Assembly: GCA_964057225.1 (NCBI GenBank)
Contig: OZ059897.1
Coordinates: forward strand, 2,232,001 to 2,296,000
DNA length: 64,000 bases
Direction of reading: 5' to 3'
DNA from: Auanema rhodensis
Lineage: Eukaryota; Nematoda; Chromadorea; Rhabditida; Rhabditidae
Shown: one piece after another, positions 11,001 to 23,884 of the stretch
Layout of the letters: every line of letters begins with the position of its first letter
Numbering within the stretch: position 1 is the first letter of the stretch
Notes under the pieces: model-generated
The model's database searches: none
What the model saw: only the letters and a program-made list of their open reading frames with translations
Told to the model about the DNA's origin: nothing
Position numbers and translations under genes: made by a program

Positions 11001-13697
11001 AATCTAAAAACATCTACTTTTTGTGAAATTATTTAAAAATTTTTCGGGAAAATTTTTGTCAAAATGTTTTTGGAAGCAATGTTGAGTGTACATGGGAACT
11101 CAGCATACACTAATGCATTATTTTTCAAACGATAATAACTAATTTTTGTATAGAGCGTTTCTTAATGTAGTATAGTGCATTCGATGCGGATTTTTAAGTT
11201 GCGTTGATCTGTGTTATCAGATTTGAGTTAGCTTAAAAATGCACCGAGATATCAACTGATATATGTTCACACTTATATCCTCGATTTTCACCCTGAAGAA
11301 ATGATTTTTTCGTTGAATAACATTGTCCATCATCTTCGTCTTGAAAAAAGGAATCTAAAAACATCTACTTTTTGTGAAATTATTTAGAAATTTTTCGGGA
11401 AAATTTTTGTCAAAATGTTTTTGGAAGCAATGTTGAGTGTACATGGGAACTCAACATACACTAATGCATTATTTTTCAAACGATCATAACTAATTTTTGT
11501 AAATAGCGTTTCTCAAGGTTGTATAGTGCATTCGATGCGGATTTTTAAGCTGCGTCGATCTGTGTTATCAGATTTGAGCTAGCTTAAAAATGCACCGCGA
11601 TATCAACTGATATATGTTCACACTTATATCCTCGATTTTCACCCTGAAGAAATGATTTTTTGGTTGAAAAACATTGTCCATCGTCTTCGTCTTGAAAAAA
11701 GGAATCTAAAAACATCTACTTTTTGTGAAATTATTTGGAAATTTTTCGGGAAAATTTTTGTCAAAATGTTTTTGGAAGCAATGTTGAGTGTACATGGGAA
11801 CTCAACATACACTAATGCATTATTTTACAAACGATCATAACTAATTTTTGTATAAAGCGTTTCTTAATGTAGTATAGTGCATTCGATGCGGATTTTTAAG
11901 CTGCGTCGATCTGTGTTATCAGATTTGAGTTAGCTTAAAAATGCACCGAGATATCAACTGATATATGTTCACACTTATATCCTCGATTTTCACCCTGAAG
12001 AAATGATTTTTTCGTTGAAAAAACATTGTCCATCGTCTTTGCCTTGAAAAAAGGAATCTAAAAACATCTACTTTTTGTGAAATTATTTAGAAATTTTTCG
12101 GGAAAATTTTTGTCAAAATGTTTTTGGAAGCAATGTTGGGTGTACATGGGAACTCAACATACACTAATGCATTATTTTTCAAACGATCATAACTAATTTT
12201 TGTATAAAGCGTTTCTTAATGTAGTATAGTGCATTCGATGCGGATTTTTAAGCTGCGTCGATCTGTGTTATCAGATTTGAGTTAGGTTAAAAATGCACCG
12301 AGATATCAACTGATATATGTTCACACTTATATCCTCGATTTTCACCCTGAAGAAATGATTTTTTCGTTGAAAAAACATTGTCCATCGTCTTTGCCTTGAA
12401 AAAAGGAATCTGAAAACATCTACTTTTTGTGAAATTATTTAGAAATTTTTCGGGAAAATTTTTGTCAAAATGTTTTTGGAAGCAATGTTGAGTGTACATG
12501 GGAACTCAACATACACTAATGCATTATTTTTCAAACGATCATAACTAATTTTTGTAAATAGCGTTTCTCGATGTAGTATAGTGCATTCGATGCGGATTTT
12601 TAAGCTGCGTTGATCTGTGTTATCAGATTTGAGTTAACTTAAAAATGCACCGAGATATCAACTGATATAGGTTCACACTTATATCCTCGATTTTCACCCT
12701 GAAGAAATGATTTTTTCGTTGAAAAACATTGTCCATCGTCTTTGTCATGAAAAAAGGAATCTAAAAACATCTACTTTTTGTGAAATTATTCAGAAAATTT
12801 TCGGGAAAATTTTTGTCAAAATGTTTTTGGAAGCAATGTTGAGTGTACATGGGAACTCAACATACACTAATGCATTATTTTTCAAACGATCATAACTAAT
12901 TTTTGTAAATAGCGTTTCTCAAGGTAGTATAGTGCATTCGATGCGGATTTTTAAGCTGCGTCGATCTGTGTTATCAGATTTGAGCTAGCTTAAAAATGCA
13001 CCGAGATATCAACTGATATATGTTCACACTTATATCCTCGATTTTCACCCTGAAGAAATGATTTTTTGGTTGAAAAACATTGTCCATCGTCTTCGTCTTG
13101 AAAAAAGAAATCTAAAAACATCTACTTTTTGTGAAATTATTTAGAAAGTTTTCGGGAAAATTTTTGTCAAAATGTTTTTGGAAGCAATGTTGGGTGTACA
13201 TGGGAACTCAACATACACTAATGCATTATTTTTCAAACGATCATAACTAATTTTTGTATAAAGCGTTTCTTAATGTAGTATAGTGCATTCGATGCGGATT
13301 TTTAAGCTGCGTCGATCTGTGTTATCAGATTTGAGTTAACTTAAAAATGCACCGAGATATCAACTGATATATGTTCACACTTATATCCTCGATTTTCACC
13401 CTGAAGAATTTATTTTTTCGTTGAATAACATTGTCCATCGTCTTCGCCTTGAAAGAAGGAATCTAAAAACATCTACTTTTTGTGAAATTATTCAGAAATT
13501 TTTCGGGAAAATTTTTGTCAAAATGTTTTTGGAAGCAATGTTGAGTGTACATGGGAACTCAACATACACTAATGCATTATTTTTCAAACGATCATAACTA
13601 ATTTTTGTAAATAGCGTTTCTCGATGTAGTATAGTGCATTCGATGCGGATTTTTAAGCTGCGTTGATCTGTGTTATCAGATTTGAGTTAACTTAAAA
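8078..13697 (+). repeat. Monomers 24-39: heterogeneous block
   Basis: Starts: 8078, 8429, 8780, 9132, 9483, 9834, 10186, 10537, 10888, 11239, 11590, 11941, 12293, 12645, 12996, 13347. Order: W6, N1, P5, Ht6, Q4c, P1, Ht6, Q-X, W6, N2, W1, P1, P5, Ht2, W1, Q5. A trimer step shows in Ht6-Q (9132 and 10186), where both Q units share the rare CGCCTTTAAAG. W6-N (8078 and 10888) repeats at an eight-monomer step. The succession P5-Ht2-W1 at 12293 reappears near 17210 and 31263. Private changes include ATTTGGAAA near 11730, TTTTACAAACG near 11823, and GAGTTAGGTT near 12280. Confidence 0.8.
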
Positions 13698-16155
13698 ATG
13701 CACCGAGATATCAACTGATATAGGTTCACACTTATATCCTCGATTTTCACCCTGAAGAAATGATTTTTTCGTTGAAAAACATTGTCCATCGTCTTCGTCA
13801 TGAAAAAAGGAATCTAAAAACATCTACTTTTTGTGAAATTATTCAGAAAATTTTCGGGAAAATTTTTGTCAAAATGTTTTTGGAAGCAATGTTGAGTGTA
13901 CATGGGAACTCAACATACACTAATGCATTATTTTTCAAACGATCATAACTAATTTTTGTAAATAGCGTTTCTCAAGGTAGTATAGTGCATTCGATGCGGA
14001 TTTTTAAGCTGCGTTGATCTGTGTTATCAGATTTGAGTTAACTTAAAAATGCACCGAGATATCAACTGATATAGGTTCACACTTATATCCTCGATTTTCA
14101 CCCTGAAGAAATGATTTTTTCGTTGAAAAACATTGTCCATCGTCTTCGTCATGAAAAAAGGAATCTAAAAACATCTACTTTTTGTGAAATTATTCAGAAA
14201 ATTTTCGGGAAAATTTTTGTCAAAATGTTTTTGGAAGCAATGTTGAGTGTACATGGGAACTCAACATACACTAATGCATTATTTTTCAAACGATCATAAC
14301 TAATTTTTGTAAATAGCGTTTCTCAAGGTAGTATAATGCATTCGATGCGGATTTTTAAGCTGCGTCGATCTGTGTTATCAGATTTGAGCTAGCTTAAAAA
14401 TGCACCGCGATATCAACTGATATATGTTCACACTTATATCCTCGATTTTCACCCTGAAGAAATGATTTTTTGGTTGAAAAACATTGTCCATCGTCTTCGT
14501 CTTGAAAAAAGGAATCTAAAAACATCTACTTTTTTGAAATTATTTAGAAATTTTTCGGGAAAATTTTTGTCAAAATGTTTTTGGAAGCAATGTTGAGTGT
14601 ACATGGGAACTCAACATACACTAATGCATTATTTTTCAAACGATCATAACTAATTTTTGTATAAAGCGTTTCTTAATGTAGTATAGTGCATTCGATGCGG
14701 ATTTTTAAGCTGCGTCGATCTGTGTTATCAGATTTGAGTTAGCTTAAAAATGCACCGAGATATCAACTGATATATGTTCACACTTATATCCTCGATTTTC
14801 ACCCTGAAGAAATGATTTTTTCGTTGAAAAAACATTGTCTATCGTCTTTGCCTTGAAAAAAGGAATCTAAAAACATCTACTTTTTGTGAAATTATTTAGA
14901 AATTTTTCGGGAAAATTTTTGTCAAAATGTTTTTGGAAGCAATGTTGAGTGTACATGGGAACTCAACAAACACTAATGCATTATTTTTCAAACGATCATA
15001 ACTTATTTTTGTATAGAGCGTTTCTCAATGTAGTATAGTGCATTCGATGCGGATTTTTAAGCTGCGTCGATCTGTGTTATCCGATTTGAGCTAGCTTGAA
15101 AATGTACCGAGATATCAACTGATATAGGTTCACACTTATATCCTCGATTTTCACCCTGAAGAAATGATTTTTTCGTTGAAAAACATTGTCCATCGTCTTC
15201 GTCATGAAAAAAGGAATCTAAAAACATCTACTTTTTGTGAAATTATTCAGAAAATTTTCGGGAAAATTTTTGTCAAAATGTTTTTGGAAGCAATGTTGAG
15301 TGTACATGGGAACTCAACATACACTAATGCATTATTTTTCAAACGATCATAACTAATTTTTGTAAATAGCGTTTCTCAAGGTAGTATAATGCATTCGATG
15401 CGGATTTTTAAGCTGCGTCGATCTGTGTTATCAGATTTGAGCTAGCTTAAAAATGCACCGCGATATCAACTGATATATGTTCACACTTATATCCTCGATT
15501 TTCACCCTGAAGAAATGATTTTTTGGTTGAAAAACATTGTCCATCGTCTTCGTCTTGAAAAAAGGAATCTAAAAACATCTACTTTTTGTGAAATTATTTA
15601 GAAATTTTTCGGGAAAATTTTTGTCAAAATGTTTTTGGAAGCAATGTTGAGTGTACATGGGAACTCAACATACACTAATGCATTATTTTTCAAACGATCA
15701 TAACTAATTTTTGTATAAAGCGTTTCTTAATGTAGTATAGTGCATTCGATGCGGATTTTTAAGCTGCGTCGATCTGTGTTATCAGATTTGAGTTAGCTTA
15801 AAAATGCACCGAGATATCAACTGATATATGTTCACACTTATATCCTCGATTTTCACCCTGAAGAAATGATTTTTTCGTTGAAAAAACATTGTCTATCGTC
15901 TTTGCCTTGAAAAAAGGAATCTAAAAACATCTACTTTTTGTGAAATTATTTAGAAATTTTTCGGGAAAATTTTTGTCAAAATGTTTTTGGAAGCAATGTT
16001 GAGTGTACATGGGAACTCAACAAACACTAATGCATTATTTTTCAAACGATCATAACTTATTTTTGTATAGAGCGTTTCTCAATGTAGTATAGTGCATTCG
16101 ATGCGGATTTTTAAGCTGCGTCGATCTGTGTTATCCGATTTGAGCTAGCTTGAAA
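13698..16155 (+). repeat. Monomers 40-46: Hs2-W1-P4c trimer in two copies
   Basis: Units start at 13698, 14049, 14400, 14750, 15102, 15453 and 15804. The trimer Hs2, W1 (with ATGCACCGCG), P4c occurs at 14049-15101 and again at 15102-16155. The copies share rare changes: GTATAATGC in the Hs2 unit, GTCTATCG and AACAAACAC in the P unit. The first copy is one base shorter because its W unit reads ACTTTTTTGAAA where others read ACTTTTTGTGAAA (near 14532). Unit 40 is a further Hs2-like copy immediately upstream. The shared private changes show that the trimer was duplicated as a block after those mutations arose. Confidence 0.88.
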
Positions 16156-18263
16156 ATGTACCGAGATATCAACTGATATAGGTTCACACTTATATCCTCG
16201 ATTTTCACCCTGAAGAAATGATTTTTTCGTTGAAAAACATTGTCCATCGTCTTCGTCATGAAAAAAGGAATCTAAAAACATATACTTTTTGTGAAATTAT
16301 TCAGAAATTTTTCGGGAAAATTTTTGTCAAAATGTTTTTGGAAGCAATGTTGAGTGTACATGGGAACTCAACATACACTAATGCATTATTTTTCAAACGA
16401 TCATAACTAATTTTTTTATAAAGCGTTTCTTAATGTAGTATAGTGCATTCGATGCGGATTTTTAAGCTGCGTCGATCTGTGTTATCAGATTTGAGTTAGC
16501 TTAAAAATGCACCGAGATATCAACTGATATATGTTCACACTTATATCCTCGATTTTCACCCTGAAGAAATGATTTTTTCGTTGAAAAACATTGTCCATCG
16601 TCTTCGTCATGAAAAAAGGATTCTAAAAACATATACTTTTTGTGAAATTATTCAGAAAATTTTCGGGAAAATTTTTGTCAAAATGTTTTTGGAAGCAATG
16701 TTGAGTGTACATGGGAACTCAGCATACACTAATGCATTATTTTTCAAACGATAATAACTAATTTTTGTATAGAGCGTTTCTTAATGTAGTAAAGTGCATT
16801 CGATGCGGATTTTTAAGCTGTGTCGATCTGTGTTATCAGATTTGAGTTAGCTTAAAAATGCACCGAGATATCAACTGATATATGTTCACACTTATATCCT
16901 CGATTTTCACCCTGAAGAAATGATTTTTTCGTTGAAAAAACATTGTCCATCGTCTTTGCCTTGAAAAAAGGAATCTAAAAACATCTACTTTTTGTGAAAT
17001 TATTCAGAAATTTTTCGGGAAAATTTTTGTCAAAATGTTTTTGGAAGCAATGTTGAGTGTACATGGGAACTCAACATACACTAATGCATTATTTTTCAAA
17101 CGATCATAACTTATTTTTGTATAGAGCGTTTCTCAATGTAGTATAGTGCATTCGATGCGGATTTTTAAGCTGCGTCGATCTGTGTTATCAGATTTGAGTT
17201 AGCTTAAAAATGCACCGAGATATCAACTGATATATGTTCACACTTATATCCTCGATTTTCACCCTGAAGAAATGATTTTTTCTTTGAAAAAACATTGTCC
17301 ATCGTCTTTGCCTTGAAAAAAGGAATCTAAAAACATCTACTTTTTGTGAAATTATTTAGAAATTTTTCGGGAAAATTTTTGTCAAAATGTTTTTGGAAGC
17401 AATGTTGAGTGTACATGGGAACTCAACATACACTAATGCATTATTTTTCAAACGATCATAACTAATTTTTGTAAATAGCGTTTCTCGATGTAGTATAGTG
17501 CATTCGATGCGGATTTTTAAGCTGCGTTGATCTGTGTTATCAGATTTGAGTTAACTTAAAAATGCACCGAGATATCAACTGATATAGGTTCACACTTATA
17601 TCCTCGATTTTCACCCTGAAGAAATGATTTTTTTGTTGAAAAACATTGTCCATCGTCTTTGTCATGAAAAAAGGAATCTAAAAACATCTACTTTTTGTGA
17701 AATTATTCAGAAAATTTTCGGGAAAATTTTTGTCAAAATGTTTTTGGAAGCAATGTTGAGTGTACATGGGAACTCAACATACACTAATGCATTATTTTTC
17801 AAACGATCATAACTAATTTTTGTAAATAGCGTTTCTCAAGGTAGTATAGTGCATTCGATGCGGATTTTTAAGCTGCGTCGATCTGTGTTATCAGATTTGA
17901 GCTAGCTTAAAAATGCACCGAGATATCAACTGATATATGTTCACACTTATATCCTCGATTTTCACCCTGAAGAAATGATTTTTTGGTTGAAAAACATTGT
18001 CCATCGTCTTCGTCTTGAAAAAAGGAATCTAAAAACATCTACTTTTTGTGAAATTATTTAGAAATTTTTCGGGAAAATTTTTGTCAAAATGTTTTTGGAA
18101 GCAATGTTGGGTGTACATGGGAACTCAACATACACTAATGCATTATTTTTCAAACGATCATAACTAATTTTTGTATAAAGCGTTTCTTAATGTAGTATAG
18201 TGCATTCGATGCGGATTTTTAAGCTGCGTCGATCTGTGTTATCAGATTTGAGTTAGCTTAAAA
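16156..18263 (+). repeat. Monomers 47-52: Hy/P/Ht/W block
   Basis: Starts 16156, 16507, 16858, 17210, 17562 and 17913. Order: Hy1, Hy3, P4a, P'5, Ht2, W1. Hy3 followed by a P with ATTCAG (16507-17209) matches the opening of the long HOR at 40747 and 44961. P'5-Ht2-W1 (17210-18263) matches 23533-24586 closely, six kilobases away, and more loosely 30911-31964. Unit 47 reads TTTTTTTATAAAG in place of TTTTTGTATAAAG near 16414, and unit 48 has GGATTCTAAAA near 16619. The P' signature CTTTGAAAAAAC first appears here at 17210, but without CTTTTATCC. Confidence 0.8.
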
Positions 18264-20722
18264 ATGCACCGAGATATCAACTGATATATGTTCCCACTTA
18301 TATCCTCGATTTTCACCCTGAAGAAATGATTTTTTTGTTGAAAAAACATTGTCCATCGTCTTTGCCTTGAAAAAAGGAATCTAAAAACATCTACTTTTTG
18401 TGAAATTATTTAGAAATTTTTCGGGAAAATTTTTGTCAAAATGTTTTTGGAAGCAATGTTGAGTGTACATGGGAACTCAACATACACTAATGCATTATTT
18501 TTCAAACGATCATAACTTATTTTTGTATAGAGCGTTTCTCAATGTAGTATAGTGCATTCGATGCGGATTTTTAAGCTGCGTCGATCTGTGTTATCCGATT
18601 TGAGCTAGCTTGAAAATGTACCGAGATATCAACTGATATATGTTCACACTTATATCCTCGATTTTCACCCTGAAGAATTTATTTTTTCGTTGAATAACAT
18701 TGTCCATCGTCTTCGCCTTGAAAGAAGGAATCTAAAAACATCTACTTTTTGTGAAATTATTCAGAAATTTTTCGGGAAAATTTTTGTCAAAATGTTTTTG
18801 GAAGCAATGTTGAGTGTACATGGGAACTCAACATACACTAATGCATTATTTTTCAAACGATCATAACTTATTTTTGTATAGAGCGTTTCTCAATGTAGTA
18901 TAGTGCATTCGATGCGGATTTTTAAGCTGCGTCGATCTGTGTTATCCGATTTGAGCTAGCTTGAAAATGTACCGAGATATCAACTGATATATGTTCACAC
19001 TTATATCCTCGATTTTCACCCTGAAGAAATGATTTTTTCGTTGAATAACATTGTCCATCATCTTCGTCTTGAAAAAAGGAATCTAAAAACATCTACTTTT
19101 TGTGAAATTATTTAGAAATTTTTCGGGAAAATTTTTGTCAAAATGTTTTTGGAAGCAATGTTGAGTGTACATGGGAACTCAACATACACTAATGCATTAT
19201 TTTTCAAACGATCATAACTAATTTTTGTATAAAGCGTTTCTTAATGTAGTATAGTGCATTCGATGCGGATTTTTAAGCTGCGTCGATCTGTGTTATCAGA
19301 TTTGAGTTAGCTTAAAAATGCACCGAGATATCAACTGATATATGTTCCCACTTATATCCTCGATTTTCACCCTGAAGAAATGATTTTTTTGTTGAAAAAA
19401 CATTGTCCATCGTCTTTGCCTTGAAAAAAGGAATCTAAAAACATCTACTTTTTGTGAAATTATTTAGAAATTTTTCGGGAAAATTTTTGTCAAAATGTTT
19501 TTGGAAGCAATGTTGAGTGTACATGGGAACTCAACATACACTAATGCATTATTTTTCAAACGATCATAACTTATTTTTGTATAGAGCGTTTCTCAATGTA
19601 GTATAGTGCATTCGATGCGGATTTTTAAGCTGCGTCGATCTGTGTTATCCGATTTGAGCTAGCTTGAAAATGTACCGAGATATCAACTGATATATGTTCA
19701 CACTTATATCCTCGATTTTCACCCTGAAGAATTTATTTTTTCGTTGAATAACATTGTCCATCGTCTTCGCCTTGAAAGAAGGAATCTAAAAACATCTACT
19801 TTTTGTGAAATTATTCAGAAATTTTTCGGGAAAATTTTTGTCAAAATGTTTTTGGAAGCAATGTTGAGTGTACATGGGAACTCAACATACACTAATGCAT
19901 TATTTTTCAAACGATCATAACTTATTTTTGTATAGAGCGTTTCTCAATGTAGTATAGTGCATTCGATGCGGATTTTTAAGCTGCGTCGATCTGTGTTATC
20001 CGATTTGAGCTAGCTTGAAAATGTACCGAGATATCAACTGATATATGTTCACACTTATATCCTCGATTTTCACCCTGAAGAAATGATTTTTTCGTTGAAT
20101 AACATTGTCCATCATCTTCGTCTTGAAAAAAGGAATCTAAAAACATCTACTTTTTGTGAAATTATTTAGAAATTTTTCGGGAAAATTTTTGTCAAAATGT
20201 TTTTGGAAGCAATGTTGAGTGTACATGGGAACTCAACATACACTAATGCATTATTTTTCAAACGATCATAACTTATTTTTGTATAGAGCGTTTCTTAATG
20301 TAGTATAGTGCATTCGATGCGGATTTTTAAGCTGCGTCGATCTGTGTTATCAGATTTGAGCTAGCTTAAAAATGCACCGAGATATCAACTGATATATGTT
20401 CACACTTATATCCTCGATTTTCACCCTGAAGAAATGATTTTTTGGTTGAAAAACATTGTCCATCGTCTTCGTCTTGAAAAAAGGAATCTAAAAACATCTA
20501 CTTTTTGTGAAATTATTTAGAAATTTTTCGGGAAAATTTTTGTCAAAATGTTTTTGGAAGCAATGTTGAGTGTACATGGGAACTCAACATACACTAATGC
20601 ATTATTTTTCAAACGATCATAACTTATTTTTGTATAGAGCGTTTCTCAATGTAGTATAGTGCATTCGATGCGGATTTTTAAGCTGCGTCGATCTGTGTTA
20701 TCCGATTTGAGCTAGCTTGAAA
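18264..20722 (+). repeat. Monomers 53-59: P4c-Q4c-N trimer in two copies
   Basis: Starts 18264, 18616, 18967, 19318, 19670, 20021 and 20372. The trimer P4c (TTTTTTTGTTG form), Q4c, N spans 18264-19317 and 19318-20371, 1054 bp each. Both P units carry the otherwise unseen GTTCCCACTTAT. The N units differ downstream: unit 55 ends as type 1, while unit 58 is a mosaic of CTTATTTTTGTATAGAGCG (type 4) with TTAATG and GAGCTAGC. Unit 59 is W4c. The order P4c-N-W4c-Q returns at 27397-28801. Confidence 0.87.
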
Positions 20723-23700
20723 ATGTACCGAGATATCAACTGATATATGTTCACACTTATATCCTCGATTTTCACCCTGAAGAATTTATTTTTTCGTTGA
20801 ATAACATTGTCCATCGTCTTCGCCTTGAAAGAAGGAATCTAAAAACATCTACTTTTTGTGAAATTATTCAGAAATTTTTCGGGAAAATTTTTGTCAAAAT
20901 GTTTTTGGAAGCAATGTTGAGTGTACATGGGAACTCAACATACACTAATGCATTATTTTTCAAACGATCATAACTTATTTTTGTATAGAGCGTTTCTCAA
21001 TGTAGTATAGTGCATTCGATGCGGATTTTTAAGCTGCGTCGATCTGTGTTATCAGATTTGAGCTAGCTTAAAAATGCACCGAGATATCAACTGATATATG
21101 TTCACACTTATATCCTCGATTTTCACCCTGAAGAAATGATTTTTTGGTTGAAAAACATTGTCCATCGTCTTCGTCTTGAGAAAAGGAATCTAAAAACATC
21201 TACTTTTTGTGAAATTATTCAGAAATTTTTCGGGAAAATTTTTGTCAAAATGTTTTTGGAAGCAATGTTGAGTGTACATGGGAACTCAACATACACTAAT
21301 GCATTATTTTTCAAACGATCATAACTTATTTTTGTATAGAGCGTTTCTCAATGTAGTATAGTGCATTCGATGCGGATTTTTAAGCTGCGTCGATCTGTGT
21401 TATCAGATTTGAGTTAGCTTAAAAATGCACCGAGATATCAACTGATATATGTTCACACTTTTATCCTCGATTTTCACCCTGAAGAAATGATTTTTTCTTT
21501 GAAAAAACATTGTCCATCGTCTTTGCCTTGAAAAAAGGAATCTAAAAACATCTACTTTTTGTGAAATTATTTAGAAATTTTTCGGGAAAATTTTTGTCAA
21601 AATGTTTTTGGAAGCAATGTTGAGTGTACATGGGAACTCAACATACACTAATGCATTATTTTTCAAACGATCATAACTTATTTTTGTATAGAGCGTTTCT
21701 CAATGTAGTATAGTGCATTCGATGCGGATTTTTAAGCTGCGTCGATCTGTGTTATCCGATTTGAGCTAGCTTGAAAATGTACCGAGATATCAACTGATAT
21801 ATGTTCACACTTATATCCTCGATTTTCACCCTGAAGAATTTATTTTTTCGTTGAATAACATTGTCCATCGTCTTCGCCTTGAAAGAAGGAATCTAAAAAC
21901 ATCTACTTTTTGTGAAATTATTCAGAAATTTTTCGGGAAAATTTTTGTCAAAATGTTTTTGGAAGCAATGTTGAGTGTACATGGGAACTCAACATACACT
22001 AATGCATTATTTTTCAAACGATCATAACTTATTTTTGTATAGAGCGTTTCTCAATGTAGTATAGTGCATTCGATGCGGATTTTTAAGCTGCGTCGATCTG
22101 TGTTATCAGATTTGAGCTAGCTTAAAAATGCACCGAGATATCAACTGATATATGTTCACACTTATATCCTCGATTTTCACCCTGAAGAAATGATTTTTTG
22201 GTTGAAAAACATTGTCCATCGTCTTCGTCTTGAAAAAAGGAATCTAAAAACATCTACTTTTTGTGAAATTATTCAGAAATTTTTCGGGAAAATTTTTGTC
22301 AAAATGTTTTTGGAAGCAATGTTGAGTGTACATGGGAACTCAACATACACTAATGCATTATTTTTCAAACGATCATAACTTATTTTTGTATAGAGCGTTT
22401 CTCAATGTAGTATAGTGCATTCGATGCGGATTTTTAAGCTGCGTCGATCTGTGTTATCAGATTTGAGTTAGCTTAAAAATGCACCGAGATATCAACTGAT
22501 ATATGTTCACACTTTTATCCTCGATTTTCACCCTGAAGAAATGATTTTTTCTTTGAAAAAACATTGTCCATCGTCTTTGCCTTGAAAAAAGGAATCTAAA
22601 AACATCTACTTTTTGTGAAATTATTTAGAAATTTTTCGGGAAAATTTTTGTCAAAATGTTTTTGGAAGCAATGTTGAGTGTACATGGGAACTCAACATAC
22701 ACTAATGCATTATTTTTCAAACGATCATAACTTATTTTTGTATAGAGCGTTTCTCAATGTAGTATAGTGCATTCGATGCGGATTTTTAAGCTGCGTCGAT
22801 CTGTGTTATCCGATTTGAGCTAGCTTGAAAATGTACCGAGATATCAACTGATATATGTTCACACTTATATCCTCGATTTTCACCCTGAAGAATTTATTTT
22901 TTCGTTGAATAACATTGTCCATCGTCTTCGCCTTGAAAGAAGGAATCTAAAAACATCTACTTTTTGTGAAATTATTCAGAAATTTTTCGGGAAAATTTTT
23001 GTCAAAATGTTTTTGGAAGCAATGTTGAGTGTACATGGGAACTCAACATACACTAATGCATTATTTTTCAAACGATCATAACTTATTTTTGTATAGAGCG
23101 TTTCTCAATGTAGTATAGTGCATTCGATGCGGATTTTTAAGCTGCGTCGATCTGTGTTATCAGATTAGAGCTAGCTTAAAAATGCACCGAGATATCAACT
23201 GATATATGTTCACACTTATATCCTCGATTTTCACCCTGAAGAAATGATTTTTTGGTTGAAAAACATTGTCCATCGTCTTCGTCTTGAAAAAAGGAATCTA
23301 AAAACATCTACTTTTTGTGAAATTATTCAGAAATTTTTCGGGAAAATTTTTGTCAAAATGTTTTTGGAAGCAATGTTGAGTGTACATGGGAACTCAACAT
23401 ACACTAATGCATTATTTTTCAAACGATCATAACTTATTTTTGTATAGAGCGTTTCTCAATGTAGTATAGTGCATTCGATGCGGATTTTTAAGCTGCGTCG
23501 ATCTGTGTTATCAGATTTGAGTTAGCTTAAAAATGCACCGAGATATCAACTGATATATGTTCACACTTTTATCCTCGATTTTCACCCTGAAGAAATGATT
23601 TTTTCTTTGAAAAAACATTGTCCATCGTCTTTGCCTTGAAAAAAGGAATCTAAAAACATCTACTTTTTGTGAAATTATTTAGAAATTTTTCGGGAAAATT

Positions 23701-23884
23701 TTTGTCAAAATGTTTTTGGAAGCAATGTTGAGTGTACATGGGAACTCAACATACACTAATGCATTATTTTTCAAACGATCATAACTAATTTTTGTAAATA
23801 GCGTTTCTCGATGTAGTATAGTGCATTCGATGCGGATTTTTAAGCTGCGTTGATCTGTGTTATCAGATTTGAGTTAACTTAAAA
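20723..23884 (+). repeat. Monomers 60-68: Q4-W4a-P' trimer in three tandem copies
   Basis: Three consecutive 1054-bp trimers start at 20723, 21777 and 22831. Each is Q4 (ending GAGCTAGC), W4a with ATTCAG, and P' with CTTTTATCC and CTTTGAAAAAAC. They are nearly identical. I noticed only CTTGAGAAAAGG near 21176 in the first, AGATTAGAGC near 23164 in the third, and a different 3' end on the last P' (type 5 in place of 4c). This is the most homogeneous HOR in the window and probably the most recently amplified trimer. W4a-P'5 pieces of it recur at 24938, 28802 and 29857. Confidence 0.92.

Noticed and set aside
12287-12499. Minus-strand open frames of 67-76 codons (also 5894-6097, 40722-40952, 55139-55351)
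   Set aside because: They occur only where a chance substitution removes a stop, for example CTGAAAAC for CTAAAAAC near 12411 and 55264. They cross the same repeat sequence and have no independent support.
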